DNA of 64,000 nucleotides from Ancylobacter vacuolatus (GTDB lineage Bacteria > Pseudomonadota > Alphaproteobacteria > Rhizobiales > Xanthobacteraceae), in contig NZ_JAUSUH010000003.1 of NCBI RefSeq assembly GCF_030813595.1, positions 434,001-498,000 of the forward strand, written 5' to 3'. A program made the translations under genes and the position numbers. A model generated the notes under the pieces. The model saw only the letters and a program-made list of their open reading frames with translations, was not told the origin of the DNA and did no database searches. Each line of letters starts with the position of its first letter. Positions within the stretch are counted from its first letter, which is position 1. Shown piece by piece: positions 1-8,761 of this stretch.

Positions 1-287
1 CCATCCTGCTGCTCGCCGACCATCAGACCATTGGCGGCTATGCCAAGATTGCCACCGTCATTTCCGCCGATCTGCCCCTCGCCGGCGGGCTCATGCCGGG
101 GGCTCTCATTCGCTTCCGGGCGGTCACGGTTGCCGAGGGCGAAGAGGCCCGCCGCGCGCGGCAAGCGGAAATCGTCCGGCTGATCGCCTCGCTGGCGTCG
201 GTACGCGAGGGCGCTCGCATCGACGAGGCGGCGCTCTACCAGGCGAATCTGATCTCGGGCGTTGTCACGGCGTTGGAAAGCAGCTAA
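1..287 (+). CDS. Biotin-dependent carboxyltransferase family (KipA/PxpC-like), C-terminal fragment
   Basis: The reading frame is open from base 3 to the TAA at 285-287, so only the last ~94 residues are present and the start lies outside the window. The run LLLADHQTIGGYAKIATVIS followed by ADLPLAGGLMPGALIRFRAV is the characteristic C-terminal part of the KipA/PxpC family, the C subunit of the ATP-dependent 5-oxoprolinase and relative of urea carboxylase. The family acts in the cytoplasm on 5-oxoproline or related amides. Partner subunits, if any, are upstream of the window. Family membership is fairly sure; substrate is unknown. Confidence 0.75.
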   Translation, partial: ILLLADHQTIGGYAKIATVISADLPLAGGLMPGALIRFRAVTVAEGEEARRARQAEIVRLIASLASVREGARIDEAALYQANLISGVVTALESS

Positions 288-394
288 CCCGCCCGGCGAA
301 TAGGATTACATGATACCGAAGATAGAACGACGTCACCGATTCTGCCCTGACGACAGGCCGCCGCCCGAGGCGGCACGATCGGACCGATACGCCC

Positions 395-1147
395 ATGCTC
401 AAGGATTCTCCCGCCGCGACGGTTAATCCCGATTACCGCCGCAGCCCCGTGCCGCGCTATCTGCAGATCGCCGGCGTCATTCGCCGCCGCATCGAGGACG
501 GCGTATGGGGCCCCAACGAGAAGATCTCGACGCTGCAGGAACTCGAAGCCGAGTTTCAGGTGGCGCGCGTCACCGTGCGCCAGGCGGTGGAAGTGCTGCA
601 GGGCGAGGGGCTGGTGCGCCGGATCCAGGGCAAGGGCACCTTCGTCTCCGCCTCGGTCGAGGACAAGCGCTGGCTCAAGCTCGACCTGAAATGGCACTCG
701 CTTGCCGGGACAATCGGCGCCAATATTCCGCGCTTCCTCCCCGTGGCGACGCCTCCCGCCCCGCCGACGATCCGGCCGGAAGACGGCACCCCGGCGGCGC
801 GCTACCGCTACCTGGAAAGCGTGCAGTCCCGGCGCGGCCAGCCTTATTCCTTCGCCCGGGTGCATTTCGACGCCGCGCTGTATGAGCTCGCCCCTGCCCG
901 GTTCGACCGAGAACCCACCATCGCCGTGGTGGCCTCGCTGGAGGGGCTGAAGGTGAAGCGCGCCCGGCAGTCCTTCATCGTCGGGACGGTGGAGCCCCGC
1001 GTGGCGAACCTGCTCGCCACCGGGATCGGCTTTCCCACCGTGGAGGCCCATCTGGTCATCACCGATGAGAACGATGTGGTGATCTATGTCGCCGATATCG
1101 TCTATCGCGGCGATTGCGTGCAGCTCGACATCGACCTGCTGGGCTGA
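395..1147 (+). CDS. GntR-family transcriptional regulator with UTRA domain
   Basis: This 250-residue protein has an N-terminal winged helix (about residues 20-88, with YLQIAGVIRRRIEDG and VARVTVRQAVEVLQGEGLVRR) and a C-terminal UTRA/chorismate-lyase-like ligand domain (about 95-250). That is the HutC/FarR subfamily architecture and its normal length. It probably binds DNA as a dimer and responds to a small metabolite. It sits between the KipA-like gene and the convergent molybdenum hydroxylase operon and may control either; nothing in the sequence proves which. The 107 bases before it hold no recognised operator. Confidence 0.88.
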   Translation: MLKDSPAATVNPDYRRSPVPRYLQIAGVIRRRIEDGVWGPNEKISTLQELEAEFQVARVTVRQAVEVLQGEGLVRRIQGKGTFVSASVEDKRWLKLDLKWHSLAGTIGANIPRFLPVATPPAPPTIRPEDGTPAARYRYLESVQSRRGQPYSFARVHFDAALYELAPARFDREPTIAVVASLEGLKVKRARQSFIVGTVEPRVANLLATGIGFPTVEAHLVITDENDVVIYVADIVYRGDCVQLDIDLLG

Positions 1148-1177
1148 ATATCGATAGGCGAGTCGGCCCTCCTGCCT

Positions 1178-2368
1178 TCAGGCCCGCCGAAACAGGCGCC
1201 TGAGCCAGTCCTTCACCAGCGAGAACAGCAGCGACCCGGCATCAAGCGGGGCAGGCTGCGCTGGGACGGCATCGCCCCGCAGCAGGCCGGCAAGGTTGGT
1301 CGCGAACGCCGCTGTCAGGCGCTCGGCCAGCTCGCGGGCGAGCGCTCCACGGCTCATCTGGGCGAGCGGGCCCTGCAGCACATAGGCGACCTCCACCCGG
1401 ACGCGGGTCGCTGTCGCCCCCGGCAATTCGTCGAGGCCATAGACCAGCCGCGCCTGAACCCGCGTCGCGCTGCGCCGATCGACACCACCGCCTTCGATCG
1501 TCCCGGTCCAGTTCGCCGGATCAGCGGCGATCACCCCTGTGCCGCCGAAGGCGGCCTGGATCGGCCCGAGCTTGACCGCCATCTCGGCATTCACCGAGTG
1601 TCCGTCGCTGGGTGCGGTCAGCCGCGCGCCCGGCAGGCAGCCGATCACCCGCCCCGGGTCCTGGAACAGCGCCCAGACCTTTGCCCGCAGCGCCGGCACC
1701 TCGAACTCCTGCACCAACTCCACCGGGTTGCACAGCTTCTCCGGCACGAAGGCGGCGCTGGCGGCCGGCACGTCCTCGCCTCGGCCGGGGCGCTCATCCC
1801 CCGAGGTTGAAAGCCGCGTCGGTGTCACCGGCAGGGTTAGCGGCGAGACGTGGAGCGGGGGAGCGACCGCCCCGCCGCGCGTCACCACGGGCGCTTCGCC
1901 GGCCGCACCGCGCTCGGCAGCCACCGCCCGGATGGCGCGGAGAATGCCGATATAGCCGGTGCAGCGACACAGATTGCCCGCCAATTCGTGGCGGATCACG
2001 GCATCATCCGCGCCGGGCAGCCGCAGCACGATATCCCGCGCCATGATGAGCATGCCGGGCGTGCAGAAGCCGCACTGCAGCCCGTGCTCCCCCATGAAGG
2101 CCTCGCGCAGGCGCGCCGTAACGGGATCGTCCGCCAGCCCTTCCACCGTGGTGATGACGGCACCGTCGAGCGCGACGGGAAAGGCGATGCAGGCACGCGC
2201 CGGCGCGCCGTCGATCAGCACGGTGCAGGCCCCGCACACGCCGTGCTCGCAGCCCAGATGCGTGCCGGTGAGCAGCAGTTCCTCGCGCACGAAATCAGCA
2301 AGGTGCTGGCGCGGCTCGACCTCTGCCTCAATGTCGCGGCCGTTGACGGAAAGACGGATCGGCTTCAT
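1178..2368 (-). CDS. 2Fe-2S subunit of molybdenum hydroxylase fused to a CoxG-like SRPBCC domain
   Basis: The 396-residue product starts at MKPIRLSVNG, whose ATG overlaps the stop of the FAD subunit gene (ATGA); an upstream in-frame extension is not credible. Residues 1-150 are a CoxS-type small subunit: plant-type ferredoxin cysteines C40, C45, C48 and C60 and second-cluster cysteines C99, C102, C134 and C136. After a proline/alanine-rich linker (about 150-215), residues 218-365 resemble CoxG (EFEVPALRAKVWALFQDPGR, then CLPGA), a START/SRPBCC fold linked to maturation of CO-dehydrogenase-type enzymes. Separate genes are usual, so the fusion is notable. It passes electrons from the molybdenum site to FAD in the complex encoded by the next two genes. 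Confidence 0.88.
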   Translation of the reverse strand: MKPIRLSVNGRDIEAEVEPRQHLADFVREELLLTGTHLGCEHGVCGACTVLIDGAPARACIAFPVALDGAVITTVEGLADDPVTARLREAFMGEHGLQCGFCTPGMLIMARDIVLRLPGADDAVIRHELAGNLCRCTGYIGILRAIRAVAAERGAAGEAPVVTRGGAVAPPLHVSPLTLPVTPTRLSTSGDERPGRGEDVPAASAAFVPEKLCNPVELVQEFEVPALRAKVWALFQDPGRVIGCLPGARLTAPSDGHSVNAEMAVKLGPIQAAFGGTGVIAADPANWTGTIEGGGVDRRSATRVQARLVYGLDELPGATATRVRVEVAYVLQGPLAQMSRGALARELAERLTAAFATNLAGLLRGDAVPAQPAPLDAGSLLFSLVKDWLRRLFRRA

Positions 2369-3180
2369 GCCGGCTGACCTTCGGTTGCCAGCGCGGCAAT
2401 GGCTTGCCGGACGACCTCGCGGCGGAGGCGGAACGCGGCTGGATCGGCGGCAAGGCCGGCCGCGCGCAGGATGTCGTCGATGATCTCGGGGGAATCGATG
2501 GCAGCGCCGGCCTCGGCGATCACCAGTTGCCGTGCCTCCGTGGCACCGATGGCGAGGCGGTGAACCTTGCTTTGCCGGTCGACCAGCACGGCACACATCG
2601 CTTCGGCGAACTCTCCGACCTTGCGGCAGGACTTGCGATAACCGAAGCGCGCCTGCGCCGAGCGGCGCGGCACAACAACCCCGGTTATGATCTCGCCAGG
2701 CGCCAATGCCGTCTCGAAGGCGCCGAGGATGAACGCTTCGACAGCCAATTCCCGCGTCCCGGCGGGCCCGACCAGATGCACACGGGCGCCGAGCGCCGCC
2801 AGCGCCGTCGGCCAGTCGGCGGCGGGGTCGGCATGGGCAAGGCTGCCGCCGATCGTACCGCGATTACGCACGGCGCGATAGGCGATGCCGCGCGCCACAC
2901 GGGCAAGAAAGCCCGGCGTCGGGTCCGGCACCGCGCCGTCCTCGAACTCGGCATGGGTAAGCGCGGCACCATAGAGGATGCCGCCCGGCCGCGCCTCGAC
3001 GCGCCGCAGGTCAGGCAGGCGGGAAATGTCGACTACGCATTCCGGCCGGGCGAGGCGCAAATTTAGCATTGGGCCGAGGCTCTGCCCGCCGGACATTGGC
3101 CGGGCGCGGCCCTCCGCCAGCGCGGCAGTGGCGCCGGCGAGATCGTCCAGTCGCAAATAGTCGAAACGCGCGGCCTTCAC
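2365..3180 (-). CDS. FAD-binding subunit of molybdenum hydroxylase (CoxM-like)
   Basis: 271 residues, the normal length for the medium subunit. MSGGQSLGPMLNLRLARP near residue 30 and GGSLAHADPAAD near residue 110 are the two FAD-contact motifs of the vanillyl-alcohol-oxidase/CO-dehydrogenase flavoprotein fold (usual form GGQSLLP and GGNLAHADP). The C-terminal third is the CO-dehydrogenase flavoprotein C domain. It overlaps the upstream large-subunit gene and the downstream small-subunit gene by four bases each, so the three form a translationally coupled operon in the order large-medium-small. It is cytoplasmic and receives electrons from the 2Fe-2S subunit. The final acceptor is unknown. Confidence 0.9.
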   Translation of the reverse strand: MKAARFDYLRLDDLAGATAALAEGRARPMSGGQSLGPMLNLRLARPECVVDISRLPDLRRVEARPGGILYGAALTHAEFEDGAVPDPTPGFLARVARGIAYRAVRNRGTIGGSLAHADPAADWPTALAALGARVHLVGPAGTRELAVEAFILGAFETALAPGEIITGVVVPRRSAQARFGYRKSCRKVGEFAEAMCAVLVDRQSKVHRLAIGATEARQLVIAEAGAAIDSPEIIDDILRAAGLAADPAAFRLRREVVRQAIAALATEGQPA

Positions 3181-5582
3181 GACGCAAGCCTTTGCGCAGA
3201 TGACTTCTGTCGCGCCGCCTCGACCGCCTCGCGCACCCGACGCGGCGTCATTGGCGAAACCGTCATCTCGACGCCGAGCCCGGCCAGCGCGTCGTTGATG
3301 GCGTTGCCGATCGCCGCCGGCGGGGCAATGGCGCCACCCTCGCCTATGCCCTTCTGGCCGAAGCGCGTATTGGGCGAGGGCGTCTCCATATGGGCGATGC
3401 GTACATCCGGCATCTCGCCGGCGCCGGGCAGGAGATAATCGGCCAGGGTCGAGGCCAGTGGCTGCCCGTGCTCGTCATAGGCCATCTCTTCATAAAGAGC
3501 GGTGCCGATGCCCTGCGCCGTGCCGCCATAGATCTGGCCGTCCACGACCATCGGGTTGAGCAGTACGCCGCCATCCTCGACGATGACGTAGTCGAGGATC
3601 TCCACCTCCCCGGTTTCCGGCGCCACCGCCACCACGCAGGCATGGGCGGCATAGGAGAAGGTGCCGGTGTCGACGGTCGGCCGATAGCCGGCGACGAGGT
3701 CCAGCCCGTCCGGGTCGATGTCGGCGGGAAGGTTCTGCGGCGCGAGATACCAGGTCGCCGCAACCTCCTTGAAGCTCACCGAGCCCTGCGGGCCGACCAC
3801 CTGTGCGTCACGCACCGATACGGCCTCCAGCGGCGCCTGCAGCAGATGCGCGCCGATCCGGGCGATCCGCCCGGCGAGCCGCTCGCAGGCACTCGCCACC
3901 GCGCCGCCGGCCATAACAGCCGATCGCGAGCCCCAGGTGCCGGTGGAATAGGGCGTCATGGCGGTGTCGCCATGGACCACGTTCACCAGTTCCGGGTCGA
4001 TGCCCAGCACCTCGCAGGCGACCTGCGCCAGCGTCGTCTCCATCGACTGGCCATGGCTCTGGCTGCCGATCCGGACTTCCAGCGTGCCGTCCGGGGTCAG
4101 CCGGGCGCCGCAGGACTCAATGCCCGGCACCATCGGAATGCCCCAACCGTGATAGACCGAGGTGCCGTGTGCGCCCTGCTCGCAATAGACGGCATAGCCA
4201 AGGCCGATGCGCCGGCCGTCCGATTCTCCGGCCTTCTGGCGGGCCCGCACATTCTCATGGTCGACCATCGCGAAAGCCCGTCGCAGGCTCTCGGGATAGT
4301 CGCCCATGTCGAAATCCTTGCCGGTGATCGAGGTGAACGGCATCTGATCCGGGCGCACCAGATTGCGCTGGCGCACCTCATAGGGCTCCAGCTCGGCGGC
4401 GCGCGCCACCGCGTCGATCATCAGTTCCATCGCCGTGCAGACGCCGGTGCGGGCGACGCCGCGATAGGGCACGATGGGCGGCTTGTTGGAGCAGACGGAA
4501 TAGGTGCGGCAGCGATAGGCCGGCAGGTTGTAGGGACCCGGCAGGTTGGACACCACCTGCGCACCCTCGAGGCAGGCGGAGAACGGGTAGACCGAATAGG
4601 CGCCGGCATCGACATGCGCCTGCGCCTCCAGCCCGAGCAGGCGGCCGTCTTCGTCCGCATAAGCGGTCATCACATAATGATGCTCCCGGCAATTGGCGGC
4701 AGCGACCAGATGCTCGCGCCGGTCCTCCAGCCATTTCACCGGGCGATCCAGCTTCAGCGATGCCCAGGCGCAGCAGACTTCCTCGGGCTGAAGCAGGCCC
4801 TTCCAGCCGAAGCCGCCGCCGACATCGGGCGCCACCACACGGATCTTGCGGGTGTCGAGCCCCAGGCACTCCGCAAGGCCCGAGCGGACGATGTGCGGCA
4901 TCTGGGTCGAGGTCCACAGGGTGAGTTGCTCGACGGTGCGATCGAACAGGGCGATGCAGCCCTTGCCCTCCAGCGGCGCCATGCATTGCCGGCTGGTCCG
5001 CACCTCGCGGGTCACCTGAATGGGTGCGTTCTTCACGCTGTCGTCGAAGTTTTTCTCGGTCGCGGAGACCAGGAACACGTTTTCCGGCCAGTCCTCATGG
5101 ATCAGCGCGGCGCCTTCCTTAGCCGAGCGCAGCATGTCGACATTGGCGGGAAGCTCTTCGTACTCGACCTCGATCTCCTCGCAGAGATCCTCGGCGAGCG
5201 CCCGGGTTTCCGCCAGCACCATCACCACCGGCTCGCCGACAAAACGCACCTTGCCGCTCGCCAGCGAAGGCTGGGCGGAGACGCGAAAGCTCGGCAGGCC
5301 GGTCTTCGCCAGAATGTCCTTCACTCCCGCCATGTCGGCATGGACGAAGGCGCGCCCGTGCAGATGCGCCGGAATATGTATTGCCTTGATCCGCGCATGG
5401 GCCAGCGAGGAGCGCAGGAAAGCCGCTTCCAGCTGGCCCGGAAATCGCATGTCGCCGATGAACCGCCCGCGCCCGGCAAGCAGGCGGGCGTCCTCCTTGC
5501 GGCGAACCGAGGCGCCGACGCCTTTATGCGCCTTCACATCGCCAGCGCGCTCGCCATCGTGCCCAAGGGCGCCCATTGACAA
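3177..5582 (-). CDS. Molybdopterin-binding large subunit, xanthine dehydrogenase/CoxL superfamily
   Basis: 801 residues with the aldehyde oxidase a/b hammerhead domain (about 20-150) and the molybdopterin domains (about 160-770). Visible landmarks are GVGASVRRKEDARLLAGRGR at the start, [27 protein letters not shown], and the catalytic glutamate region GQKGIGEGGAI with Glu near residue 748. The segment PYRGVARTGV occupies the place where form I CO dehydrogenase has AYRCSFR, so CO is not the expected substrate; a hydroxylated N-heterocycle or aldehyde is more likely. It is the first gene of the operon and diverges from the second large subunit at 5741 across a 158-base AT-rich spacer. Confidence 0.9.
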   Translation of the reverse strand: MSMGALGHDGERAGDVKAHKGVGASVRRKEDARLLAGRGRFIGDMRFPGQLEAAFLRSSLAHARIKAIHIPAHLHGRAFVHADMAGVKDILAKTGLPSFRVSAQPSLASGKVRFVGEPVVMVLAETRALAEDLCEEIEVEYEELPANVDMLRSAKEGAALIHEDWPENVFLVSATEKNFDDSVKNAPIQVTREVRTSRQCMAPLEGKGCIALFDRTVEQLTLWTSTQMPHIVRSGLAECLGLDTRKIRVVAPDVGGGFGWKGLLQPEEVCCAWASLKLDRPVKWLEDRREHLVAAANCREHHYVMTAYADEDGRLLGLEAQAHVDAGAYSVYPFSACLEGAQVVSNLPGPYNLPAYRCRTYSVCSNKPPIVPYRGVARTGVCTAMELMIDAVARAAELEPYEVRQRNLVRPDQMPFTSITGKDFDMGDYPESLRRAFAMVDHENVRARQKAGESDGRRIGLGYAVYCEQGAHGTSVYHGWGIPMVPGIESCGARLTPDGTLEVRIGSQSHGQSMETTLAQVACEVLGIDPELVNVVHGDTAMTPYSTGTWGSRSAVMAGGAVASACERLAGRIARIGAHLLQAPLEAVSVRDAQVVGPQGSVSFKEVAATWYLAPQNLPADIDPDGLDLVAGYRPTVDTGTFSYAAHACVVAVAPETGEVEILDYVIVEDGGVLLNPMVVDGQIYGGTAQGIGTALYEEMAYDEHGQPLASTLADYLLPGAGEMPDVRIAHMETPSPNTRFGQKGIGEGGAIAPPAAIGNAINDALAGLGVEMTVSPMTPRRVREAVEAARQKSSAQRLAS

Positions 5583-5622
5583 CTCCCGCGGGCTCAGCCC
5601 GCATCCGACTATCTCGTTTGAT

Positions 5623-5665
5623 TATCGACATTATCGCTCGATATGTGCTTATCTTTACATAGATA
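5623..5665. promoter_or_regulatory. Two inverted repeats in the divergent molybdenum hydroxylase promoter
   Basis: In the 158-base spacer between the two large-subunit genes, AT content rises sharply. TATCGA at 5623-5628 pairs with TCGATA at 5638-5643 (9-base spacer). TATCT at 5650-5654 pairs with AGATA at 5661-5665 (6-base spacer). Either could be an operator for the GntR protein at 395 or an unseen regulator. The arms are short, so chance cannot be excluded. Confidence 0.35.
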
Positions 5666-5740
5666 GAATGATTAGAAAAGATGCAGTTGCGAGACTGCTG
5701 CGTTGCGCGCCACTCTGATGGGAAGCTGAAGGGGAAAGCC

Positions 5741-8035
5741 ATGAAATTCGGGGTTGGCCAGCCATTCCGCCGGGTCGAGGATCTGCGCTTCATCACCGGC
5801 ACCGGCCGCTTCACCGACGATTACCGCTTCGAGGGAGAAACCTTCGCCTGCGTGGTGCGCTCACCCCTCGCCCATGGGGTGATCAACGGTGTGGACGCGG
5901 CGGCCGCCTGCGCGATGCCCGGCGTGCTGGCGGTCTACACCGCCATCGATCTTGCCGCCGACGGGATCGGCGCGCTGCCAGTGGTCATCGTGCTGGACCA
6001 CGCGGAAGGTGGGCCCATGCCGCAGCCTCCGCACACGCTGCTGGCCGTGGACAAGGTGCGCTATGTTGGCGAGCCGGTGGCCTTTGTCGTGGCGGAAACG
6101 GCGCGTGCCGCGCTTGAGGCCGCCGAGGCGGTGGAACTCGACATTGCCGACCTGCCAGCTGTGGTCGAGCCGGCAGCGGCGCTGGCGGACGACGCCCCGC
6201 TGCTGTTTGACGAAGCCCCCGGCAATCTCGCTTTGCACTGGCAGCTCGGCGACATCGCCGCAGTGGACGCTGCTCTCCAAGCCTCCACCCGTTTGGTTGA
6301 GCTGGAGCTGGTCAACAACCGCATCGTCGTCGCCTCGATGGAGCCGCGCAACGCCATCGGCCTTTATGACCGGGAGAGCGGGCAGTTCACCCTCGTCAGC
6401 GGCAGTCAGGGCAGCCACATGATCCGAGACTTCATGTTCGAGGGTGTGTTCGGCCTGCCGCCGTCGCAGCTGCGCGTCATCACCCCGGATGTCGGTGGCG
6501 GATTTGGTATGAAGGCTATTCCCTATCCCGAGCAGGCGCTCGTGCTTTACGCCGCGCGCAAGCTCGGCCGCCCGGTGCGCTGGCAGTCGAGCCGTGCCGA
6601 GGCCTTTCTTTCCGACACGCAGGGGCGCGACAATTTTTCTCGCGCCACGCTGGGGCTGGATGACGGTTCCCGCTTTACCGCCTTGAAGGTGGAGACGCTG
6701 GCGAGCGCCGGCGGCGCACTTTCCGCCTTCGGCGTCTACTGCCCCACGCTCTCCGGCCCGCCCATGGCGCCCGGTGTTTATGTCATCCCGTCCGTCGCCA
6801 CCGATGTGCGCATCGCCTACACCAACAATGCGCCGATGGACGCCTATCGCGGCGCCGGCCGCCCGGAGGCCGCCTATCTCATCGAGCGTCTGGTGGACAA
6901 GGCGGCGCGGGAGATCGGCCTGAGCCCGATAGCGCTGCGCGAGATCAACATGATCGCGCCCGAGGAAATGCCCCACCGCACCGCGACGGGCGTCGTCTAC
7001 GATTCCGGCGACTTCGCCGGGGTGATGAAGGCGGGGCTGCTGGCGGCGGATTGGGACGGATTCGCCGCCCGGCGCGAGAAAGGCGACGGCCTGCTGCGCG
7101 GCATCGGCCTCGGTTATTATATCGAGCGCACCGGCGTGCCCGGAAAAGAGGGTGCCGTGGTGCAGATCGGCACTGATGGCACTGTCGTGGTCCATGTCGG
7201 CACCCAGTCGACCGGACAGGGTCACGAGACCACCTATGTGCAAATGACCGCCGAAGCGCTGGGCATTGACCCCTCGCGCATCGCGGTGAAGACCGGCGAC
7301 ACCGACCAGCCGCTGCCCTCCGCCGGCGGCACGGTAGCCTCGCGCTCCATGGTGCATGGCGGCGGCGCCCTGCGCCTCGCGACCGGAGCGGTCCTGGGCA
7401 AGGCGAGCCGGGAAGCCGCGCACCTCCTCGCCGTCGACGAACGCGAGCTGGACTTCGATGCCGGCATCTTCCGCGTGCCGGGCACCAACCGCCATGTCGG
7501 GCTGCTGGAGATCGCGGCGCAAGTCGGCGGGCTGGAAGGTGTCGGCGATTTCGAGCAACTGGCCGGTACCTTCCCGAACGGGGCCCATGTCTGCGAGGTC
7601 GCCGTCGATCCGGAGACCGGGCACATCATCGTGGAACGCTATACGGTGGTCGATGATTTCGGACGGACGCTCAACCCGCTGGTGCTGAGCGGGCAGGTGC
7701 ATGGCGGCATCGCCCAGGGGATCGGCCAGGCGATGATGGAGCGCGCGGTCTACGACCCCGACAGCGGTCAGCTTCTTTCCGGCAGCTTCATGGATTACGG
7801 CCTGCCGCGGGCGGACGACCTGCCCTTCTTTTATGTCTCCACCCACAACGTGCCCTGTACGACTAACCCGCTCGGCATCAAGGGCGCGGGGGAAGCCGGC
7901 GCCATCGGCGCGCCGCCGGCCTTCGTCAATGCGGTGGTGGACGCGCTGGCGCCGCTCGGCATCACCCATCTCGACATGCCGCTCACCCCCGGGCGGGTGT
8001 GGCAGGCGATACGAGAGGCGCAGGGCGAGGGCTGA
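5741..8035 (+). CDS. Second molybdopterin-binding large subunit, xanthine dehydrogenase superfamily
   Basis: The start at [17 protein letters not shown] is set by family alignment and a purine-rich AAGGGGAAAG upstream; the frame is open further 5' without sense. The 764-residue protein has the hammerhead domain (about 10-130) and molybdopterin domains. Motifs are [45 protein letters not shown] and catalytic GAGEAGAIG with Glu near residue 718. These are typical of xanthine/aldehyde-type enzymes. No FAD or 2Fe-2S genes accompany it on this strand, so it may borrow those encoded on the opposite strand, giving two enzymes with shared redox subunits, or work with subunits elsewhere. Substrate unknown. 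Confidence 0.9.
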   Translation: MKFGVGQPFRRVEDLRFITGTGRFTDDYRFEGETFACVVRSPLAHGVINGVDAAAACAMPGVLAVYTAIDLAADGIGALPVVIVLDHAEGGPMPQPPHTLLAVDKVRYVGEPVAFVVAETARAALEAAEAVELDIADLPAVVEPAAALADDAPLLFDEAPGNLALHWQLGDIAAVDAALQASTRLVELELVNNRIVVASMEPRNAIGLYDRESGQFTLVSGSQGSHMIRDFMFEGVFGLPPSQLRVITPDVGGGFGMKAIPYPEQALVLYAARKLGRPVRWQSSRAEAFLSDTQGRDNFSRATLGLDDGSRFTALKVETLASAGGALSAFGVYCPTLSGPPMAPGVYVIPSVATDVRIAYTNNAPMDAYRGAGRPEAAYLIERLVDKAAREIGLSPIALREINMIAPEEMPHRTATGVVYDSGDFAGVMKAGLLAADWDGFAARREKGDGLLRGIGLGYYIERTGVPGKEGAVVQIGTDGTVVVHVGTQSTGQGHETTYVQMTAEALGIDPSRIAVKTGDTDQPLPSAGGTVASRSMVHGGGALRLATGAVLGKASREAAHLLAVDERELDFDAGIFRVPGTNRHVGLLEIAAQVGGLEGVGDFEQLAGTFPNGAHVCEVAVDPETGHIIVERYTVVDDFGRTLNPLVLSGQVHGGIAQGIGQAMMERAVYDPDSGQLLSGSFMDYGLPRADDLPFFYVSTHNVPCTTNPLGIKGAGEAGAIGAPPAFVNAVVDALAPLGITHLDMPLTPGRVWQAIREAQGEG

Positions 8036-8041
8036 TGAGGT

Positions 8042-8761
8042 TCAGGGTACGTCCGGCATGGTCGCGTCGACCGGCCACCAGCCATCCGCGCGCTGGGTGA
8101 ACAGCGGGCAGCCATAGGCAGCGCGCACCTGCGGGGGAGCCAGCACGCCCTCGATCGCCGCGGCCCAGCGACTGGTCTGCTTCATCGCCACCACCATGCC
8201 GGCGAGCCTCGCCCCGGCACGCTCCAGCAGCCGGCAGGCGGCGAGCGCGGTCGCCCCGGTCGAGATCGCATCGTCCACCAGCAGCACGCGGCGCGCCTCG
8301 ACCAGCGGCAGGAGGTTGGGATCGAGCCGCAGCCGCTTGCCGGCCTCGGGACTGGTGATCGAGGACACCGGCTCGGAGAGGTCGTCGCGGTACCAGAACT
8401 TTTTGGAGTAGCCGAGCGGAACGTAGCGCGGCTGCCCCAGCCGCTCCGCCACTAGGGCGGCGAAGGAGAGGCCGAGCGTCGGCAGGCCGACGACGCAGTC
8501 CGCCTGGAACCGCTGCGCCTCGTCCGCCATCGCGTCGGCGAGAGAGCCCACCACCGCATGCGAGGCCTGGTTGGCGATCAGCGAGGCGGCGGCATGAACG
8601 CCATCCGGCAGGCGGCGCAGCGGCAGCACCAGAACCTGCCCGTCGGCCAGCCGCACCGGATAGCCATGATGGTGCGGCGGCGTGAAGGAGAAGCGCGCAG
8701 GCGGCTCGCGGGTCAGCTCCTGCCAGTAGGCCAGCGTCGGTTCGGTGAAGTCCTCGCTCAC
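8042..8761 (-). CDS. Phosphoribosyltransferase-like protein
   Basis: 239 residues with a type I PRTase fold signature: the PRPP loop [14 protein letters not shown] lies at about residues 159-172, two acidic residues followed by Thr-Gly, and an upstream core [20 protein letters not shown]. It most resembles adenine/orotate-type PRTases of the annotation class phosphoribosyltransferase. Its ATG overlaps the stop of the GMC oxidoreductase gene, so it is the last gene of the large ABC-transport operon (16515 to 8042). It would transfer phosphoribose to a base or act as a salvage or regulatory protein. Its link to the operon's oxidoreductase is unexplained. Confidence 0.82.
   Translation of the reverse strand: MSEDFTEPTLAYWQELTREPPARFSFTPPHHHGYPVRLADGQVLVLPLRRLPDGVHAAASLIANQASHAVVGSLADAMADEAQRFQADCVVGLPTLGLSFAALVAERLGQPRYVPLGYSKKFWYRDDLSEPVSSITSPEAGKRLRLDPNLLPLVEARRVLLVDDAISTGATALAACRLLERAGARLAGMVVAMKQTSRWAAAIEGVLAPPQVRAAYGCPLFTQRADGWWPVDATMPDVP

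Noticed and set aside
3390-5579. Plus-strand frame of about 729 codons opposite the large molybdenum subunit
   Set aside because: Antisense of a convincing enzyme gene; no ribosome site or motif.
3177-5582. Carbon monoxide dehydrogenase large subunit
   Set aside because: The form I active-site motif AYRCSFR is absent; the position reads PYRGVARTGV.
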